A DNA stretch of 64,000 nt from Deltaproteobacteria bacterium (GTDB lineage Bacteria > Myxococcota_A > UBA796 > SXON01): positions 24,887-88,886 of the forward strand of contig CANLGL010000017.1 of the NCBI GenBank assembly GCA_947490345.1. The letters are read 5' to 3'. This document shows positions 35,781 to 44,732 of this stretch, one piece after another. The notes under the pieces are model-generated. The model saw only the letters and a list, made by a program, of their open reading frames with translations, was not told the DNA's origin and did not search any database. Positions within the stretch are counted from its first letter, which is position 1; each line of letters begins with the position of its first letter. The position numbers and the translations under genes were made by a program.

Positions 35781-38718
35781 TACCAGGGCGGGCGGCCGGC
35801 GAGCATCCGCGCGCATTCGTCAGGCGAAAGCACTTCCAGGCGTGTCGATCCCGGCACGTTCGGTTCTGGCGGGCCGACGCGGTCGCCCCACAAGCCGCGA
35901 GTCTCCGGGCGGGCGAAGGCCATCAGCGCGCAGATCTGCAGGCGGTGGCGCGGGTGGGCCGCGCCCAGGGCTGCGGCGATGGATGCCGGAGCGACGTCAG
36001 TGGCGCCAAGGGCGAGCCTGAATGCCTGACCGAACGCCAGAAGATCCTCGCGATGGGCGTTCCCGCGCGCCGCCTCGTCTGCCCACGCCAAGGCCGCGGA
36101 GTCCCCCAACCGCCAGGCCTGCGCCGCGCCCGTCAGGCAGAGACTCCCGTGCCGGTTGTCGCAGGCCACAGCACGCGACGCTCTGCCAAAACGTCCGAGC
36201 CAAGCTCCACGTGGTGGCCAGCGCGGTACCGGGCCACGACGCCGTAGGTGAAGCCGAGCGCCTCCGCCCTGGGCAGCCGAAGACTCCGCCCCACCTCCTC
36301 CAACTCCGCGGCGGCCCGAGCCGCTCCGGCAAAGTCAAAGCTGTCCAGGAGCGCCGCGGCGAGGTTCCCCAACGCAAGCGCCCGGGCGGGTGGCGCTGTC
36401 GATGTCGCGACTGCATTACGATGATGGCCGGCGGCTTCACTGTAGCGCCCACCCTCGTAGGCGCGCTGCCCGCGCCAGGTTTCGACGCGACTTCGCGCGG
36501 CAGGCGCCAACAGGGCGTCATCTGCCTCGTCGATCACGGCGTCCGGATCGCCGAGGCCGAGTCGGATGGCGCCGCGCACCAGCAGCGCGCGCCGCCAGAC
36601 CTCGAGCTCGTCGGCGGCGAAGGGGAGGCAGCTCCGGGCAGCGGCAGCCGCTCCGCCGAGGTCGCCTTCCAGCGCGACGATGTGGGCGTGCACCAACTCG
36701 AGCGCGTGGGTCGACGTCGGGTTTGGCAGGCGCGCCAGCGCGCCTGCCGTCGATGCCAGGGTGCGCGCCGTCCCATCGGTGAGCGCGGCGCGCACCACCA
36801 GGGACACTCCCGCCTCTACCAGGTTGGCGGAATCCTCGTCTCGCGCGCGGCTCAGCACCGGCAGCATCCCGGCGACCGCGCGCGCCGCCCTCCCTGCATC
36901 GAGCAGCCTCACCCCCCGCGCCGTGGCGCAGGCCAACGCCTCGGCTACGTCACCGGCCGACAGGAGCTGATGCAACCGCGCCGCGCTGCCCTCGGGAAAC
37001 ACCGCCGCCAGGCGACGGTGCGCATCGACCACCCTCTCCTCTGGCCAGGCGTACAGCTCCGCCGGAGACACTCGGGCGCGCCACCGGCCCTCCCGGTCAA
37101 GCGCCGCCACCCCCGCTTTGGCGAGCTCGGCCAGGCCAACGTCGGCCTCCCACGCCGGCACGCCCATCGCCGCCGCGAGGATCTCCGCGGTGGCGCTGTC
37201 CGCCAAGACCACCCACGCCAGAAGCTCCTCGCCACCCGGGTCCGACAGGCGGCGTGACTCGGTCGGGGTCTGGTCGCCCAAGAGGCGTCCGCCCTCCAAC
37301 TGATCGATCGCGTCCCGATCCAGGAAGAAGTGGTCGCCCTGGCGGGTTGCAAGGCCCGCCAGCATCCATGCATCGAGCTCGGCAGCGACCTGAACCGCGC
37401 TCCCGCCGGTGCGGCGCAGCAGGATGTTCGAAGCGTCCTCCGGCACGTGCAAGAAGCGGTCGAAGCCCCCGAACTAGGTCCGCAGCGCCTCCGCAGAAAA
37501 CGGCGACAACCGGATCGACGCGGTTGCGTCCCCGATCACGATCAGACGCCCACAGTCCCCAAGTCGCTCGACGACCTTGCGCGACCAAGGATCCAACTGC
37601 TCTTTGCCGTCCAATACGAGGGTTGCACCGCCCCCGAGCCGCGCGCGCAGGCTGTCTTCGACACCCGTTGGCCCGGCCGCCATCACCGAGTCGGGTACCA
37701 GAGCGCGGAGAGAGCTCAGGGGCCGAACCCCGGCGCGGGTAACCAGGGCACTCCGGCCCGCCGCAAGGAGCCGTAACGCCAGTTCATTCGCGAACCGCGT
37801 CCGACCGACCCCGGGCTCGGCAGCGACGTGGACGTCCCGGCCCGCCAACGCCTCCGCGACGACCAATTCCAGCGCGTCGTGAACCGCGAGCAGCGGCAGG
37901 GGCTCCCGGACCTCAGGCGCCCCGCCCTCGTCCAGCAGTGCCCGCCGCGTGTCGGCTGCGCTGCCCGGCCGCTCCCCAGGCATCGGCGCCAGCAGCGCCT
38001 GGATCACGCGGGCGACGCCCGCCGGCACCTCAGGAGCGGTCTCAGACAAGGGCGGCACCACCATCGTGTGCGCCGTGGTGAGTCGACTCGCCATCGAGAC
38101 CGCGTCCATCGGCGCGCTGCCAGCGAGCGCGTCGTAGAGCATCACCCCCAGCGCAAAGAGGTCCGCCCGGGGGTCAACGCGACGGCCGAGGAACTGTTCA
38201 GGCGCGAGGTAGCGGGGGGTGCCGATGAGCGCACCATCCCTGGTGACCGAACTGTCCCCCGGCGTCCCTCGCGCGAGCCCGAAGTCGAGGAGTACGACCC
38301 GCCCAGCGCGGTCGACCAGCACGTTGGCCGGCTTCAGATCGCGGTGGATGATGCCGGTCGCGTGCACGTTGGCCAGGACTTCCAGCAAGCGGAGCGTCGG
38401 CTCGCGCAGCTCAGTCCAACTCATCCGCGCGTCCGTGCCAGGGAACGGCGTCCCGTCCAAGAGCTCCATCACGATGTAGGGTTCCCCGAGGTGCTCCCCC
38501 ACGTCGATCAGTTGGACGACGCCGGGGATGCGGAGCATCTGAAGCGCTGCGATCTCCCGACGAACGCGGGCACGATGGGCGCTGGACGTCGTGCGTACGA
38601 GCTTGAGCGCAGCCTCGCCCCCGCGGAGGCGGTCGATCACCCGCCAGACACGGCCACCCCCACCGGTTCCGATGAGCTCAACGGGCTCCCAACGGCCATC
38701 GATCACCTGCTCACTCAC
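35780..38718 (-). pseudogene. Ser/Thr protein kinase-ATPase with in-frame TAG and a frameshift
   Basis: The N-terminal kinase domain (1-270) is complete: glycine loop GTGGGGRV, Lys39 in AALKL, HRDLKPAN (125-132), DFG (145-147), APE (172-174). An ATPase-like domain follows, with a degenerate P-loop AAEPGVGRTRFANEL and LVLDGKEQLD. A TAG at 37474-37476 then interrupts the frame, but the same frame continues (FGGFDRFLHVPEDASNI) for over 400 residues of Ala/Leu-rich helical repeats. Around 36150-36200 the frame shifts once more and coding continues to a TAG at 35780-35782 (NRHGSLCLTGAAQAWRLGD onward). Repaired, it would be about 978 residues, like Myxococcota kinase-ATPase-TPR regulators. The gene is either decaying or affected by sequence errors; the kinase part alone may still be made. 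Confidence 0.75.
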
Positions 38719-38832
38719 CGCGGACTACCTCCGCTCCGCGACTTATCCAGAAACGGGGGAAGACGCTCGCCGCGTCCTCCCCCTACCGTCGCCTACCCTC
38801 CGGCCTCCAAGCTATGCTTTCCGGCCTGCGGC

Positions 38833-38860
38833 GGCGGGCGGGTTGGATACCCCGCCCGCC
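38833..38860. repeat. GC-rich perfect hairpin next to the dispersed repeat
   Basis: GGCGGGCGGG (38833-38842), loop TTGGATAC, CCCGCCCGCC (38851-38860). The 10-bp arms match perfectly. It lies 24 bp before the palindromic element, in the 251-bp gap between the kinase gene and ogt. The rest of that gap (38719-38832) shows no gene. Confidence 0.7.
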
Positions 38861-38883
38861 GGGCGACTCTCCCCCACCTGGGC

Positions 38884-38944
38884 GTCACCCATGCCGCTCG
38901 GGCGTTTCATGCCTTTGGGCGTCGCGGAACGCGGCATGGGTGAC
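38884..38944. repeat. Dispersed palindromic repeat, best copy
   Basis: The element has terminal perfect inverted repeats of 14 bp, GTCACCCATGCCGC (38884-38897) and GCGGCATGGGTGAC (38931-38944), around a 33-bp centre. Related copies or fragments are at 35721-35780, 32182-32204 and 28217-28244. All lie between genes or at gene ends. It resembles REP/MITE-type non-autonomous repeats. Confidence 0.7.
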
Positions 38945-38969
38945 CATCCCGCCGCGATAGGAGCGGACG

Positions 38970-39437
38970 GTGACCGAACCCCTCCGACGTGAACTCGCCT
39001 CGCCGGTCGGCCCGCTCCTCGCGGTATTGGATGACGATGGCGCGCTTGTAGCGCTCGGCCGCGCGCGGGTGGAGGTGCACGGTCGCCCACGCCCGCATCC
39101 GACCTTCGAGCTGTTGGCGTCGGAGTTGCAGCGGTACTGGGCCGGGGAGCCGGTGCGCTTCACGGTGCCAGTGAACCCCCCCGGCTCGCCGTTCCAGCAG
39201 CGTGTGTGGGCCGCGCTTCGCCAGACGGAGTGGGGGAGGACGCTCACCTACAGCGAGCTCGCGGCGCGGGTGGCGAGCAATCCGCGCGCCGTCGGGCAGG
39301 CCAACGGCGCCAATCCCGTGGCCATCGTCATCCCGTGCCATCGGGTCATCGGAAAGGACGGCAGCCTCGTGGGCTATGCCGGCGGGCTGGACATGAAGCG
39401 GGCGCTCTTGCGCTTGGAGCGGTGCTTGTTGCTATGA
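38970..39437 (+). CDS. ogt: Methylated-DNA-protein cysteine methyltransferase
   Basis: A 155-residue suicide repair protein that takes methyl groups from O6-methylguanine. The acceptor is Cys123 in IPCHRVIG (121-128). SPFQQRVWAALRQTEWGRT (73-91) contains the helix-turn-helix and the RVW.AL signature. GYAGGLDMKRALLRLE closes the domain. There is no Ada-type N-terminal domain, so it is an Ogt/MGMT form. The start is GTG 38970. It is convergent with the anti-sigma gene, overlapping by 6 bp. The upstream gap contains the palindromic repeat. Confidence 0.93.
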   Translation: MTEPLRRELASPVGPLLAVLDDDGALVALGRARVEVHGRPRPHPTFELLASELQRYWAGEPVRFTVPVNPPGSPFQQRVWAALRQTEWGRTLTYSELAARVASNPRAVGQANGANPVAIVIPCHRVIGKDGSLVGYAGGLDMKRALLRLERCLLL

Positions 39438-39674
39438 GGGCGCCGCCAACGTCATCGCCCGCTCGATCATGCTGTCGAACTCCAGCGCCACCGCGTCGGG
39501 AACCTGTCGCTCGGCCAGCTCGGCGCTGAGCGCGACCGTGACGTCGTAGGTCGACAAAAGCGCGCGGCAACACGGGCACATGCCCGCGTGAAACAGGAGC
39601 GCTGCCCTTGCCCCGAGCGGGAGCTCGCCGGCCCGGTACGCGCCCAACCGTTCCGCCAAATCCTTGCAGGTCAT
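39432..39674 (-). CDS. Zinc-finger anti-sigma factor
   Basis: An 80-residue protein with the ZAS motif His-x3-Cys-x2-Cys in FHAGMCPCCRALL (about 30-42), preceded by MTCKDLAERLGAYRAGEL, a typical start of soluble anti-sigma factors. It should bind the ECF sigma factor encoded just upstream and release it on a redox or other signal. No membrane span is seen. The start ATG 39674 overlaps the sigma stop (ATGA), the usual arrangement for stoichiometric pairs. The last few codons overlap the convergent ogt gene. Confidence 0.8.
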   Translation of the reverse strand: MTCKDLAERLGAYRAGELPLGARAALLFHAGMCPCCRALLSTYDVTVALSAELAERQVPDAVALEFDSMIERAMTLAAPS

Positions 39675-40306
39675 CGCGCCCCCTTCAGCTCGATGGCGAG
39701 CCACTCGCGGAGCTGCAGTCGTGTCCGATGCAGTCGCGTTTTCACGTTGGCAACGTGCAGCCCGGTGAGCACCCCGATCTCCTGCATGGAGAGCTGCTCC
39801 ACGTCGGCCAGCGCCCACAACTCCCGCGCATCGTCGGGGAGTCGCTGGGTGAGCGCGACGAGTCGCTGCGCCATGCGCCCCCGCTCGAGCGCGTCGTCAG
39901 CTCGCGGCCAGCGGGTGTGCTGCTCCAGTCGATGACCACTGTCGTCGTACCAGGCATCGATGTCGTCCATGGCCTCGGCCGGCTTTCTCCGTCGGCTGCG
40001 TAGACGCATTCGGGCGTGATTGAGCGCGATCTGCCCCAGCCACGCGCCGAGGGCGGTGTCGTCCTGGAGCTGCTCGATGCTGCGCCACGCGCTGGTGAGG
40101 GTGTCCTGGAGGATGTCCAGGGCCTCCTGCCGCTCGCGCGTCACCGACCATGCGATGCCGTAGAGCCGGTCCCGGTGGGTGTGGCACAGCTCGGTGAACG
40201 CGGCGCGATCGCGCGAGCGGAGGCGTTGCACCAGCGGGAGGCTCACCCTCGATCCGTAGCGCTGCGACACCGGCAAAGCCATGACCATGCTCCCGGGATG
40301 CCGCAA
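39671..40306 (-). CDS. ECF sigma factor
   Basis: A protein of up to 211 residues of the extracytoplasmic-function sigma-70 family. Region 2 is around FTELCHTHRDRLYGIAWSVT with ALDILQDTLTSAWR (about 37-80). Region 4 is in LPDDARELWALADVEQLSMQ followed by EIGVLTGLHVANVKTRLHR (about 155-195). In-frame starts at 40306, 40285 and nearby are possible; the region-2 homology begins near residue 25, so a shorter protein is likely. It is paired with the zinc-finger anti-sigma downstream. The promoter region is shared with the divergent ftsQ gene; the sequence TTGACA occurs there on this strand. Confidence 0.87.
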   Translation of the reverse strand: MRHPGSMVMALPVSQRYGSRVSLPLVQRLRSRDRAAFTELCHTHRDRLYGIAWSVTRERQEALDILQDTLTSAWRSIEQLQDDTALGAWLGQIALNHARMRLRSRRRKPAEAMDDIDAWYDDSGHRLEQHTRWPRADDALERGRMAQRLVALTQRLPDDARELWALADVEQLSMQEIGVLTGLHVANVKTRLHRTRLQLREWLAIELKGAR

Positions 40307-40380
40307 AGCAAAAAAAGTTCTGCTCTTGGCTTGTCAAGAGGACCGCAATCCTGTATCCAACGGGTTGCAGGCTCACCTCC
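40307..40380. promoter_or_regulatory. Divergent promoter region of sigma factor and ftsQ
   Basis: A 74-bp region, less GC-rich than its surroundings. On the minus strand TTGACA (40332-40337) is followed 16-17 bp later by a T-run where a -10 box should be. On the plus strand TTGTCA (40331-40336) is 17 bp from TATCCA. Neither -10 is good. CTTG-TCAAG lies in the centre. Confidence 0.3.
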
Positions 40381-41091
40381 ATGCTGCGCTATGTCCGGAT
40401 CACCGCTGCCGTCGTCGGCACCCTCGCGCTCCTCGGCGCGGTGGGGTGGCTGGCCGTCGGCTCGCCGTGGCTCCGCTACCAGCGCCTGGACGTCGTTGGC
40501 AACGATCGCGCCGACGTCGTGCAGCTCCGCCATCTGGCCCGCCTCCCCGAAGGCGAACCGCTGGTGCTGCTCGACCTGGAAAGCGCCGTCGCCGGCGTAC
40601 AGCGGCACCCGTGGGTCCAAAGCGCCAGCGCGTCACGTCGCTTCCCGAACACCGTCGTCATCGAGGTCGTGGAGCGTACGCCCGTGGCGCTGGTACAACT
40701 CGCAGGTCTGTACCTCGTCGACGCGGAAGGCACGCTCTTTGCGCGGGCCGGCGAGGGCGATCTGGACCATCCGATCCTCTCGGGACTCGATCCGGCGCTG
40801 GCGTCGGGGCAGCCGGAGCTCTCACGGCGGCTGGTGCGCACTGGCCTTGATTGGCTGGCGGCGGCCCAGGCCCAAGGCGGCCTGGCGGAGGCCGACATCT
40901 CCGAGCTCCACTTCAACGTAAAGACCGGGTACACCCTCTATCTTCGCAACGGTGGCGAGGTCCTCCTCGGCTTCACCGGCAACGAACGCGTCGCCCGCCT
41001 CAGCATGCTCACGGCCCGCGGGCTGGACCTTCGGTCCCCCCACCGCGTAGACCTCGCCACCGACCGCGTCGCGGTCGTCACTCCCCTGTAG
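40381..41091 (+). CDS. ftsQ: Cell division protein FtsQ
   Basis: A 236-residue bitopic inner membrane protein of the divisome. A short basic N-terminus and one transmembrane helix (VRITAAVVGTLALLGAVGWLA, about 5-25) precede the POTRA domain (about 33-100, YQRLDVVGNDRADVVQLRHL). Then comes the FtsQ beta domain (VVIEVVERTPVALVQLAGLY, LVDAEGTLFA). It links FtsB/FtsL to the septal machinery. In most relatives ftsQ is followed by ftsA and ftsZ; here ftsZ follows directly. The ATG at 40381 follows a short leader divergent from the sigma gene. Confidence 0.87.
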   Translation: MLRYVRITAAVVGTLALLGAVGWLAVGSPWLRYQRLDVVGNDRADVVQLRHLARLPEGEPLVLLDLESAVAGVQRHPWVQSASASRRFPNTVVIEVVERTPVALVQLAGLYLVDAEGTLFARAGEGDLDHPILSGLDPALASGQPELSRRLVRTGLDWLAAAQAQGGLAEADISELHFNVKTGYTLYLRNGGEVLLGFTGNERVARLSMLTARGLDLRSPHRVDLATDRVAVVTPL

Positions 41092-41163
41092 TTTCTCTCC
41101 GTCTCTCTCTCCCCGCTCTCCCTCCCCGGCATGCAGGCCGGACAAATCCCCGCAGAGGTTGCC

Positions 41164-42285
41164 ATGATCGACATTGTTGAAAACGAACTCGTAGGCGCGC
41201 GCATCAAGGTGGTCGGTGTCGGTGGCGGCGGCGGCAACGCCGTCAACCACATGGTGCGGGCCGGGCTTCACGGCGTGGAGTTCATCGCGATGAACACCGA
41301 CGCCCAGGACCTGAAGCGCTCCCTGGCCCCCCGCCGCTTCCAGCTCGGCGCCCAGCTGACCAAGGGCCTCGGCGCCGGCGCCGACCCTGAAGTGGGCCGT
41401 GAAGGCGCGCTCGAAGACCGGGACCGGATCGCCGAGCTCCTGGCCGGCGCCGACATGGTCTTCGTCACCGCCGGCATGGGCGGCGGCACCGGCACTGGCG
41501 CGGCCCCCGTCGTCTGCGAGGTCGCCCGCGAGCTCGGCGCCCTCACCGTCGCGGTCATCACCCGCCCCTTCGCCTTCGAGGGCCGTCGGCGCCGTCGCCA
41601 GGCCGAAGAGGGCATGGAAGCGATGATGCAGCACGTCGACACGCTCATCAGCATCCCCAACCAGCGCCTGCTCGCGATGAGCACCGAGCGCACCCTGATG
41701 ACGGAAGCCTTCGGCATGGCGGACGACGTCCTGTTTCAGGCGGTCAAGGGCATCAGCGATCTCATCAATGACCAGGGTGTCATCAACGTCGACTTCGCCG
41801 ACGTGCGCACCATCATGGCCAACAAGGGCCGCGCGCTCATGGGCGTTGGCAAGGGCTCCGGCCAGCACCGCGCCGTCGATGCCGCCCAGCGCGCGATCAG
41901 CTCCCCGCTGCTCGACGATCTCAGTATTTCAGGGGCAACCAGCGTGCTTTTGAACTTCACCGGCGGGCCGAGCCTGTCGCTCTACGAAGTCAACGAAGCG
42001 GCCCAGATGGTCGCCGAAGAGACCGCCGAGGACGAAAACGTCATCTTCGGCCTCGTCATCGATGAGACCATGGGCGACGAGGTCCGCGTCACTGTCGTCG
42101 CGACCGGATTCCAGGAAGCCCGTCAGCGCGGCGCCCCCCCGGTGCCGGCCGAAGTGCGCATCGCCAAGGCCGTCAACGCCAACACCTCGCCCTCGCGCGG
42201 CGGCGGACGCGGCATGAGCAGCGGCTTTGACACCCTGCGCAGCGAAGACTACGACATCCCGACGTTCTTCCGCGGTCGGGACTAG
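41164..42285 (+). CDS. ftsZ: Cell division GTPase FtsZ
   Basis: A 373-residue tubulin homologue that forms the Z-ring. The glycine-rich start [17 protein letters not shown], the tubulin signature [10 protein letters not shown] (104-113) and the T7 loop [11 protein letters not shown] are intact. The C-terminal tail [10 protein letters not shown] matches the conserved peptide (D.P.FLR.) that binds FtsA/ZipA-type anchors. An in-frame ATG at 41131 would add 11 residues, but MIDIVENE at 41164 matches the usual start and has AGAGG upstream. It is preceded by ftsQ and a 72-bp pyrimidine-rich gap; ftsA is absent. The TAG stop shares CTAG with the convergent lipoprotein stop. Confidence 0.97.
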   Translation: MIDIVENELVGARIKVVGVGGGGGNAVNHMVRAGLHGVEFIAMNTDAQDLKRSLAPRRFQLGAQLTKGLGAGADPEVGREGALEDRDRIAELLAGADMVFVTAGMGGGTGTGAAPVVCEVARELGALTVAVITRPFAFEGRRRRRQAEEGMEAMMQHVDTLISIPNQRLLAMSTERTLMTEAFGMADDVLFQAVKGISDLINDQGVINVDFADVRTIMANKGRALMGVGKGSGQHRAVDAAQRAISSPLLDDLSISGATSVLLNFTGGPSLSLYEVNEAAQMVAEETAEDENVIFGLVIDETMGDEVRVTVVATGFQEARQRGAPPVPAEVRIAKAVNANTSPSRGGGRGMSSGFDTLRSEDYDIPTFFRGRD

Positions 42286-42881
42286 ATCTCCTCACACCCC
42301 AGCGTCTCGACGTAGTAGACGACGTCCGACCCCCACGTGACGCAGGTGCCGTCGTCGTTCCCGACCATGTAGGTGAGGGTCGCCTCGAACTCCTCCGACA
42401 GCAGGGTGGTCTCGTTGGCGGTCACGTCGTCCGGCCGCCTCACGACCTCCAGACTCAAGCCGCGGTTCCCGACCTCGTCGTGGCAGATCTGCCACGACCC
42501 GTGGCCCTGGAAGCAGTCCTCGCCGCGCCACCCTTCGCCACCCAGTTCGACCATCCCGAAGGTGCTGCTTCCGGACGCGTTGTCGATCGCCAGCTCGAGG
42601 GTGTCCCCGGTGTCCCCGCTCCACGTCACGTCGTAGCTGGGGTCCGAGTCGGCGTCTGAATCGCTGTCGGAATCGGAATCGGAATCAGAGTCGGCGTCGG
42701 CGTCGCCGAAGTCGCCACAGGACACCTGAGCCGCACAGTCGGTGTCGTCACAATCGGAGAGGCCGTCCCCGTCGTTGTCGAGGGCATCGGCGCATTCGGC
42801 AGCGGTGGCGCCCTCGGTGCCACCAAACAGCCCCGCACAGCCGAAGAGAAGGGCAATGCTCGCGAATAGACTCAGACGCAT
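42282..42881 (-). CDS. Lipoprotein with DNDGDG motif and Asp-Ser linker
   Basis: A 199-residue lipoprotein. The signal is [15 protein letters not shown] (lipobox LLFGC). A calcium-binding-like cysteine motif [20 protein letters not shown] (about 29-48) resembles the MopE/DxDxDG repeats elsewhere in the window. An Asp-Ser/Asp-Ala tether (about 58-80) follows, encoded by a hexamer-repeat tract near 42640-42710. A C-terminal beta-rich domain of about 115 residues has several cysteines. No enzyme motif is seen. It should be outer membrane or surface exposed. It is convergent with ftsZ, sharing a CTAG stop overlap. Confidence 0.75.
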   Translation of the reverse strand: MRLSLFASIALLFGCAGLFGGTEGATAAECADALDNDGDGLSDCDDTDCAAQVSCGDFGDADADSDSDSDSDSDSDADSDPSYDVTWSGDTGDTLELAIDNASGSSTFGMVELGGEGWRGEDCFQGHGSWQICHDEVGNRGLSLEVVRRPDDVTANETTLLSEEFEATLTYMVGNDDGTCVTWGSDVVYYVETLGCEEI

Positions 42882-42959
42882 CGGAACTCCAAATTCGCGG
42901 ACCGGCTATCTCCGAAGGTGGCCGAGAGCAACACCCCATCACCGCGCCCCCATGGCCGC

Positions 42960-43391
42960 TCAGCCCCCTTCCAAAAACCCCGACATGCCTTCGGATACGT
43001 TCCCCGCCGCATCGATCACCCAGAGCTCGACGGTGTAGTCGTTGCTGGTGATGACGTCGGGAATCTCGATGATCAGCCTCGGAGCGGTCCAGCAGGCGCC
43101 GCTGACGTCCGCGCAGGCGCGAATGGGGTATTCGAACCCGACCGGCTGGCCAGCCCCAGTGGCCACGTCGAATTTCGCCACACCGTCGACGAGATCGCCC
43201 TCGACGTCCGACACCGTCGCGTCGGCGTACATCTGGAACTCCCCGGGCGAGAGCTCGTCCCAGACGACCACGAGCGCGTCGATGACGGGGGCTTCGCCCA
43301 GGCCGGCGGCGGTGTCAGCCGTGTCGTCGGTGCCCTCGGCAGTGGCAGTGTCCGTATCGGCACCCGTACACGCGAAAAGGAGGATCAGCAC
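42960..43391 (-). CDS. Small lipoprotein with Ig-like domain
   Basis: A 143-residue lipoprotein with a very short signal (MLILLFAC, lipobox LFAC) and a Thr/Asp linker (TDTATAEGTDDTADTA, about 12-28). One beta-sandwich-like domain follows, with EFQMYADATVSDVEGDLVDG and YTVELWVIDAAGNVSEGMSG, a pattern of bacterial Ig-like/cadherin modules (strand, DAAGN loop, strand). Two cysteines in RACADVSGACW could pair. Function is unknown. The start is ATG 43391, divergent from the next lipoprotein gene by 96 bp. Confidence 0.65.
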   Translation of the reverse strand: MLILLFACTGADTDTATAEGTDDTADTAAGLGEAPVIDALVVVWDELSPGEFQMYADATVSDVEGDLVDGVAKFDVATGAGQPVGFEYPIRACADVSGACWTAPRLIIEIPDVITSNDYTVELWVIDAAGNVSEGMSGFLEGG

Positions 43392-43487
43392 GGTCGGAGT
43401 GTACCTCGCGCAGAGAAGATGTACGCCCTACGAGTCGGATGGGCGTGTGGATCGGGCAGGTTAATACCAGAGACTACTAAGGTTCTC

Positions 43488-43898
43488 ATGTCCCCTCTTC
43501 GCGCTCTTCTGATCGGCCTCCTCGGCCTGCCCCTCTTGGCCTGCTCCGGCTTCTCCGAAGGCTTCAAGCAGGGCTTCGACAAGTCCTTCCGGCAGAGCTT
43601 CGTGGACTCCTGCGCCGCGGAGCGCACACCTGAGGTCACTCCCGAACAGATGACGGCCATGTGCGAATGCGGGGCGGACGGCCTGCTCAAGGAGTACTCC
43701 GCCACCGAGCTGATGAAGCTCTCGACCGAGAACCCCGAGATCATCGGTCAGAAGGCCGAGCCCATCATGACTGCGTGTGCGAAGAAGGTCATCCTTGGCG
43801 AGGGGGCCGAGGTAGCGCCGACCGACGGGCCCGCCGAGATGCCGGCCCGCGCTCCCGAGGTGGTGGAGCCCACGGCGCCCACGGCCCCGGCGCCGTAG
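43488..43898 (+). CDS. Small lipoprotein, cysteine-containing
   Basis: A 136-residue protein starting at ATG 43488 (AAGG 5 nt upstream). The signal is MSPLRALLIGLLGLPLLAC (lipobox LLAC). The mature part is helical (GFSEGFKQGFDKSFRQSFVD) with a CAAE...CECG...C cysteine pattern, so one or two disulfides are likely. A Pro/Ala/Glu tail ends it (PARAPEVVEPTAPTAPAP). I do not recognise the family. It is convergent with the small membrane protein gene 43900-44073. Confidence 0.65.
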   Translation: MSPLRALLIGLLGLPLLACSGFSEGFKQGFDKSFRQSFVDSCAAERTPEVTPEQMTAMCECGADGLLKEYSATELMKLSTENPEIIGQKAEPIMTACAKKVILGEGAEVAPTDGPAEMPARAPEVVEPTAPTAPAP

Positions 43899-43899
43899 T

Positions 43900-44073
43900 T
43901 CAGGACAGGACCGCCGCCAGCGCCCAGCCGACGGCACCGAGCGCAAAACCGGCGTGGAGCGCGCCTTCAGCGAGCCGCGCCCGACCACGCCGGGCTGCGG
44001 CGCGCACCGCCGTCCGTACCCGGGCAAGGGCGGCCGGTTCCATGGGGTGTGGCGGCAAGGATTCAGGGGTCAT
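43900..44073 (-). CDS. 57-residue membrane protein following an ECF sigma gene
   Basis: A 57-residue protein whose ATG (44073) overlaps the stop of the ECF sigma gene (ATGA). It has a basic, alanine-rich N-terminal half (ARVRTAVRAAARRGRARLAE) and one hydrophobic segment at the C-terminus (GFALGAVGWALAAVLS). The position directly after a sigma factor suggests a minimal membrane anti-sigma or accessory factor, but it lacks a zinc motif. Coupling and coding-like composition support it as real. Confidence 0.5.
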   Translation of the reverse strand: MTPESLPPHPMEPAALARVRTAVRAAARRGRARLAEGALHAGFALGAVGWALAAVLS

Positions 44074-44606
44074 GCGAGGGCCTCCTCGAGGGTGCGGCGG
44101 GCGCGGGCGAGTCGCTGTCGAGTGGCGTCGGGGCTGAGCCCCAGGATCGCGGCGACGTCGATGGGATCGAGACCTTCGCCCACCACCAAGAGAAAGACCT
44201 CCCGCTGCGGCTCGGGCAGGGCTGAGACGGCGGCGGTCAGCCGCTTTTGGGCGCGCGCCACGTCGAGGTTGTCGGCCGGCGTGGGCGTGAGGGGCCGAGG
44301 CCCGCTCGCCAACTCCAGGAGGCGCGTCCCGTCCAGCCACGCCCAGCGGCGGTGGGAGCGCCACAGGTTTCGGGCGACGGTGAACACCCAGGCGCCCACC
44401 CGCGTGTCGTCGCGGAGGCGCGGCGCGTGCTGGACCAGGCGCACCAGCGTCTCCTGCACCAACTCCTCCGCGATCGACGCACTGGCGCCGAGTCGACGGA
44501 GGAAGGCGTTCAGGCGCGGAGCATATTCGGTCACGACGGCGTCCACGGTTTCGGCGTCCAGACGCCGGAGGGCACCCAGGTCGATGACGGGGTCGGACGC
44601 GCTCAC
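44070..44606 (-). CDS. ECF sigma factor
   Basis: A 178-residue ECF sigma-70 protein. Region 2 is in YAPRLNAFLRRLGASASIAE and ELVQETLVRLVQHAPRLRDD. VGAWVFTVARNLWRSHRR continues it. Region 4 is LPEPQREVFLLVVGEGLDPI and AAILGLSPDATRQRLARARR. The GTG at 44606 (VSASDPVIDLG) is chosen, since the open frame further upstream is not protein-like. It is coupled to a 57-residue membrane protein and lies divergently from the membrane-phoU pair. Target genes are unknown. Confidence 0.83.
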   Translation of the reverse strand: MSASDPVIDLGALRRLDAETVDAVVTEYAPRLNAFLRRLGASASIAEELVQETLVRLVQHAPRLRDDTRVGAWVFTVARNLWRSHRRWAWLDGTRLLELASGPRPLTPTPADNLDVARAQKRLTAAVSALPEPQREVFLLVVGEGLDPIDVAAILGLSPDATRQRLARARRTLEEALA

Positions 44607-44677
44607 GCCTGCCTCATGCCCCGCGCAACGAACGAGCGCGGCCCGCGTGACGAACAACGGTGTGGAATTCTTTTCTT

Positions 44678-44731
44678 GAGAATCTCCGTCACGGCGGACG
44701 CCCTGGTTGGTTGACCCGGTCGGAGGTTCTC
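44678..44731 (+). promoter_or_regulatory. Hairpin sequestering the ribosome-binding site of the membrane gene at 44733
   Basis: GAGAATCTCCG (44678-44688) pairs over 11 bp, including one U-G wobble, with CGGAGGTTCTC (44721-44731). The right arm contains GGAGG (44722-44726), exactly 6 nt before ATG 44733. The 32-nt loop contains a small inner GGCG/CGCC hairpin. The fold would hide the ribosome-binding site, as in RNA thermometers or riboswitch expression platforms. Confidence 0.55.
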
Positions 44732-44732
44732 G

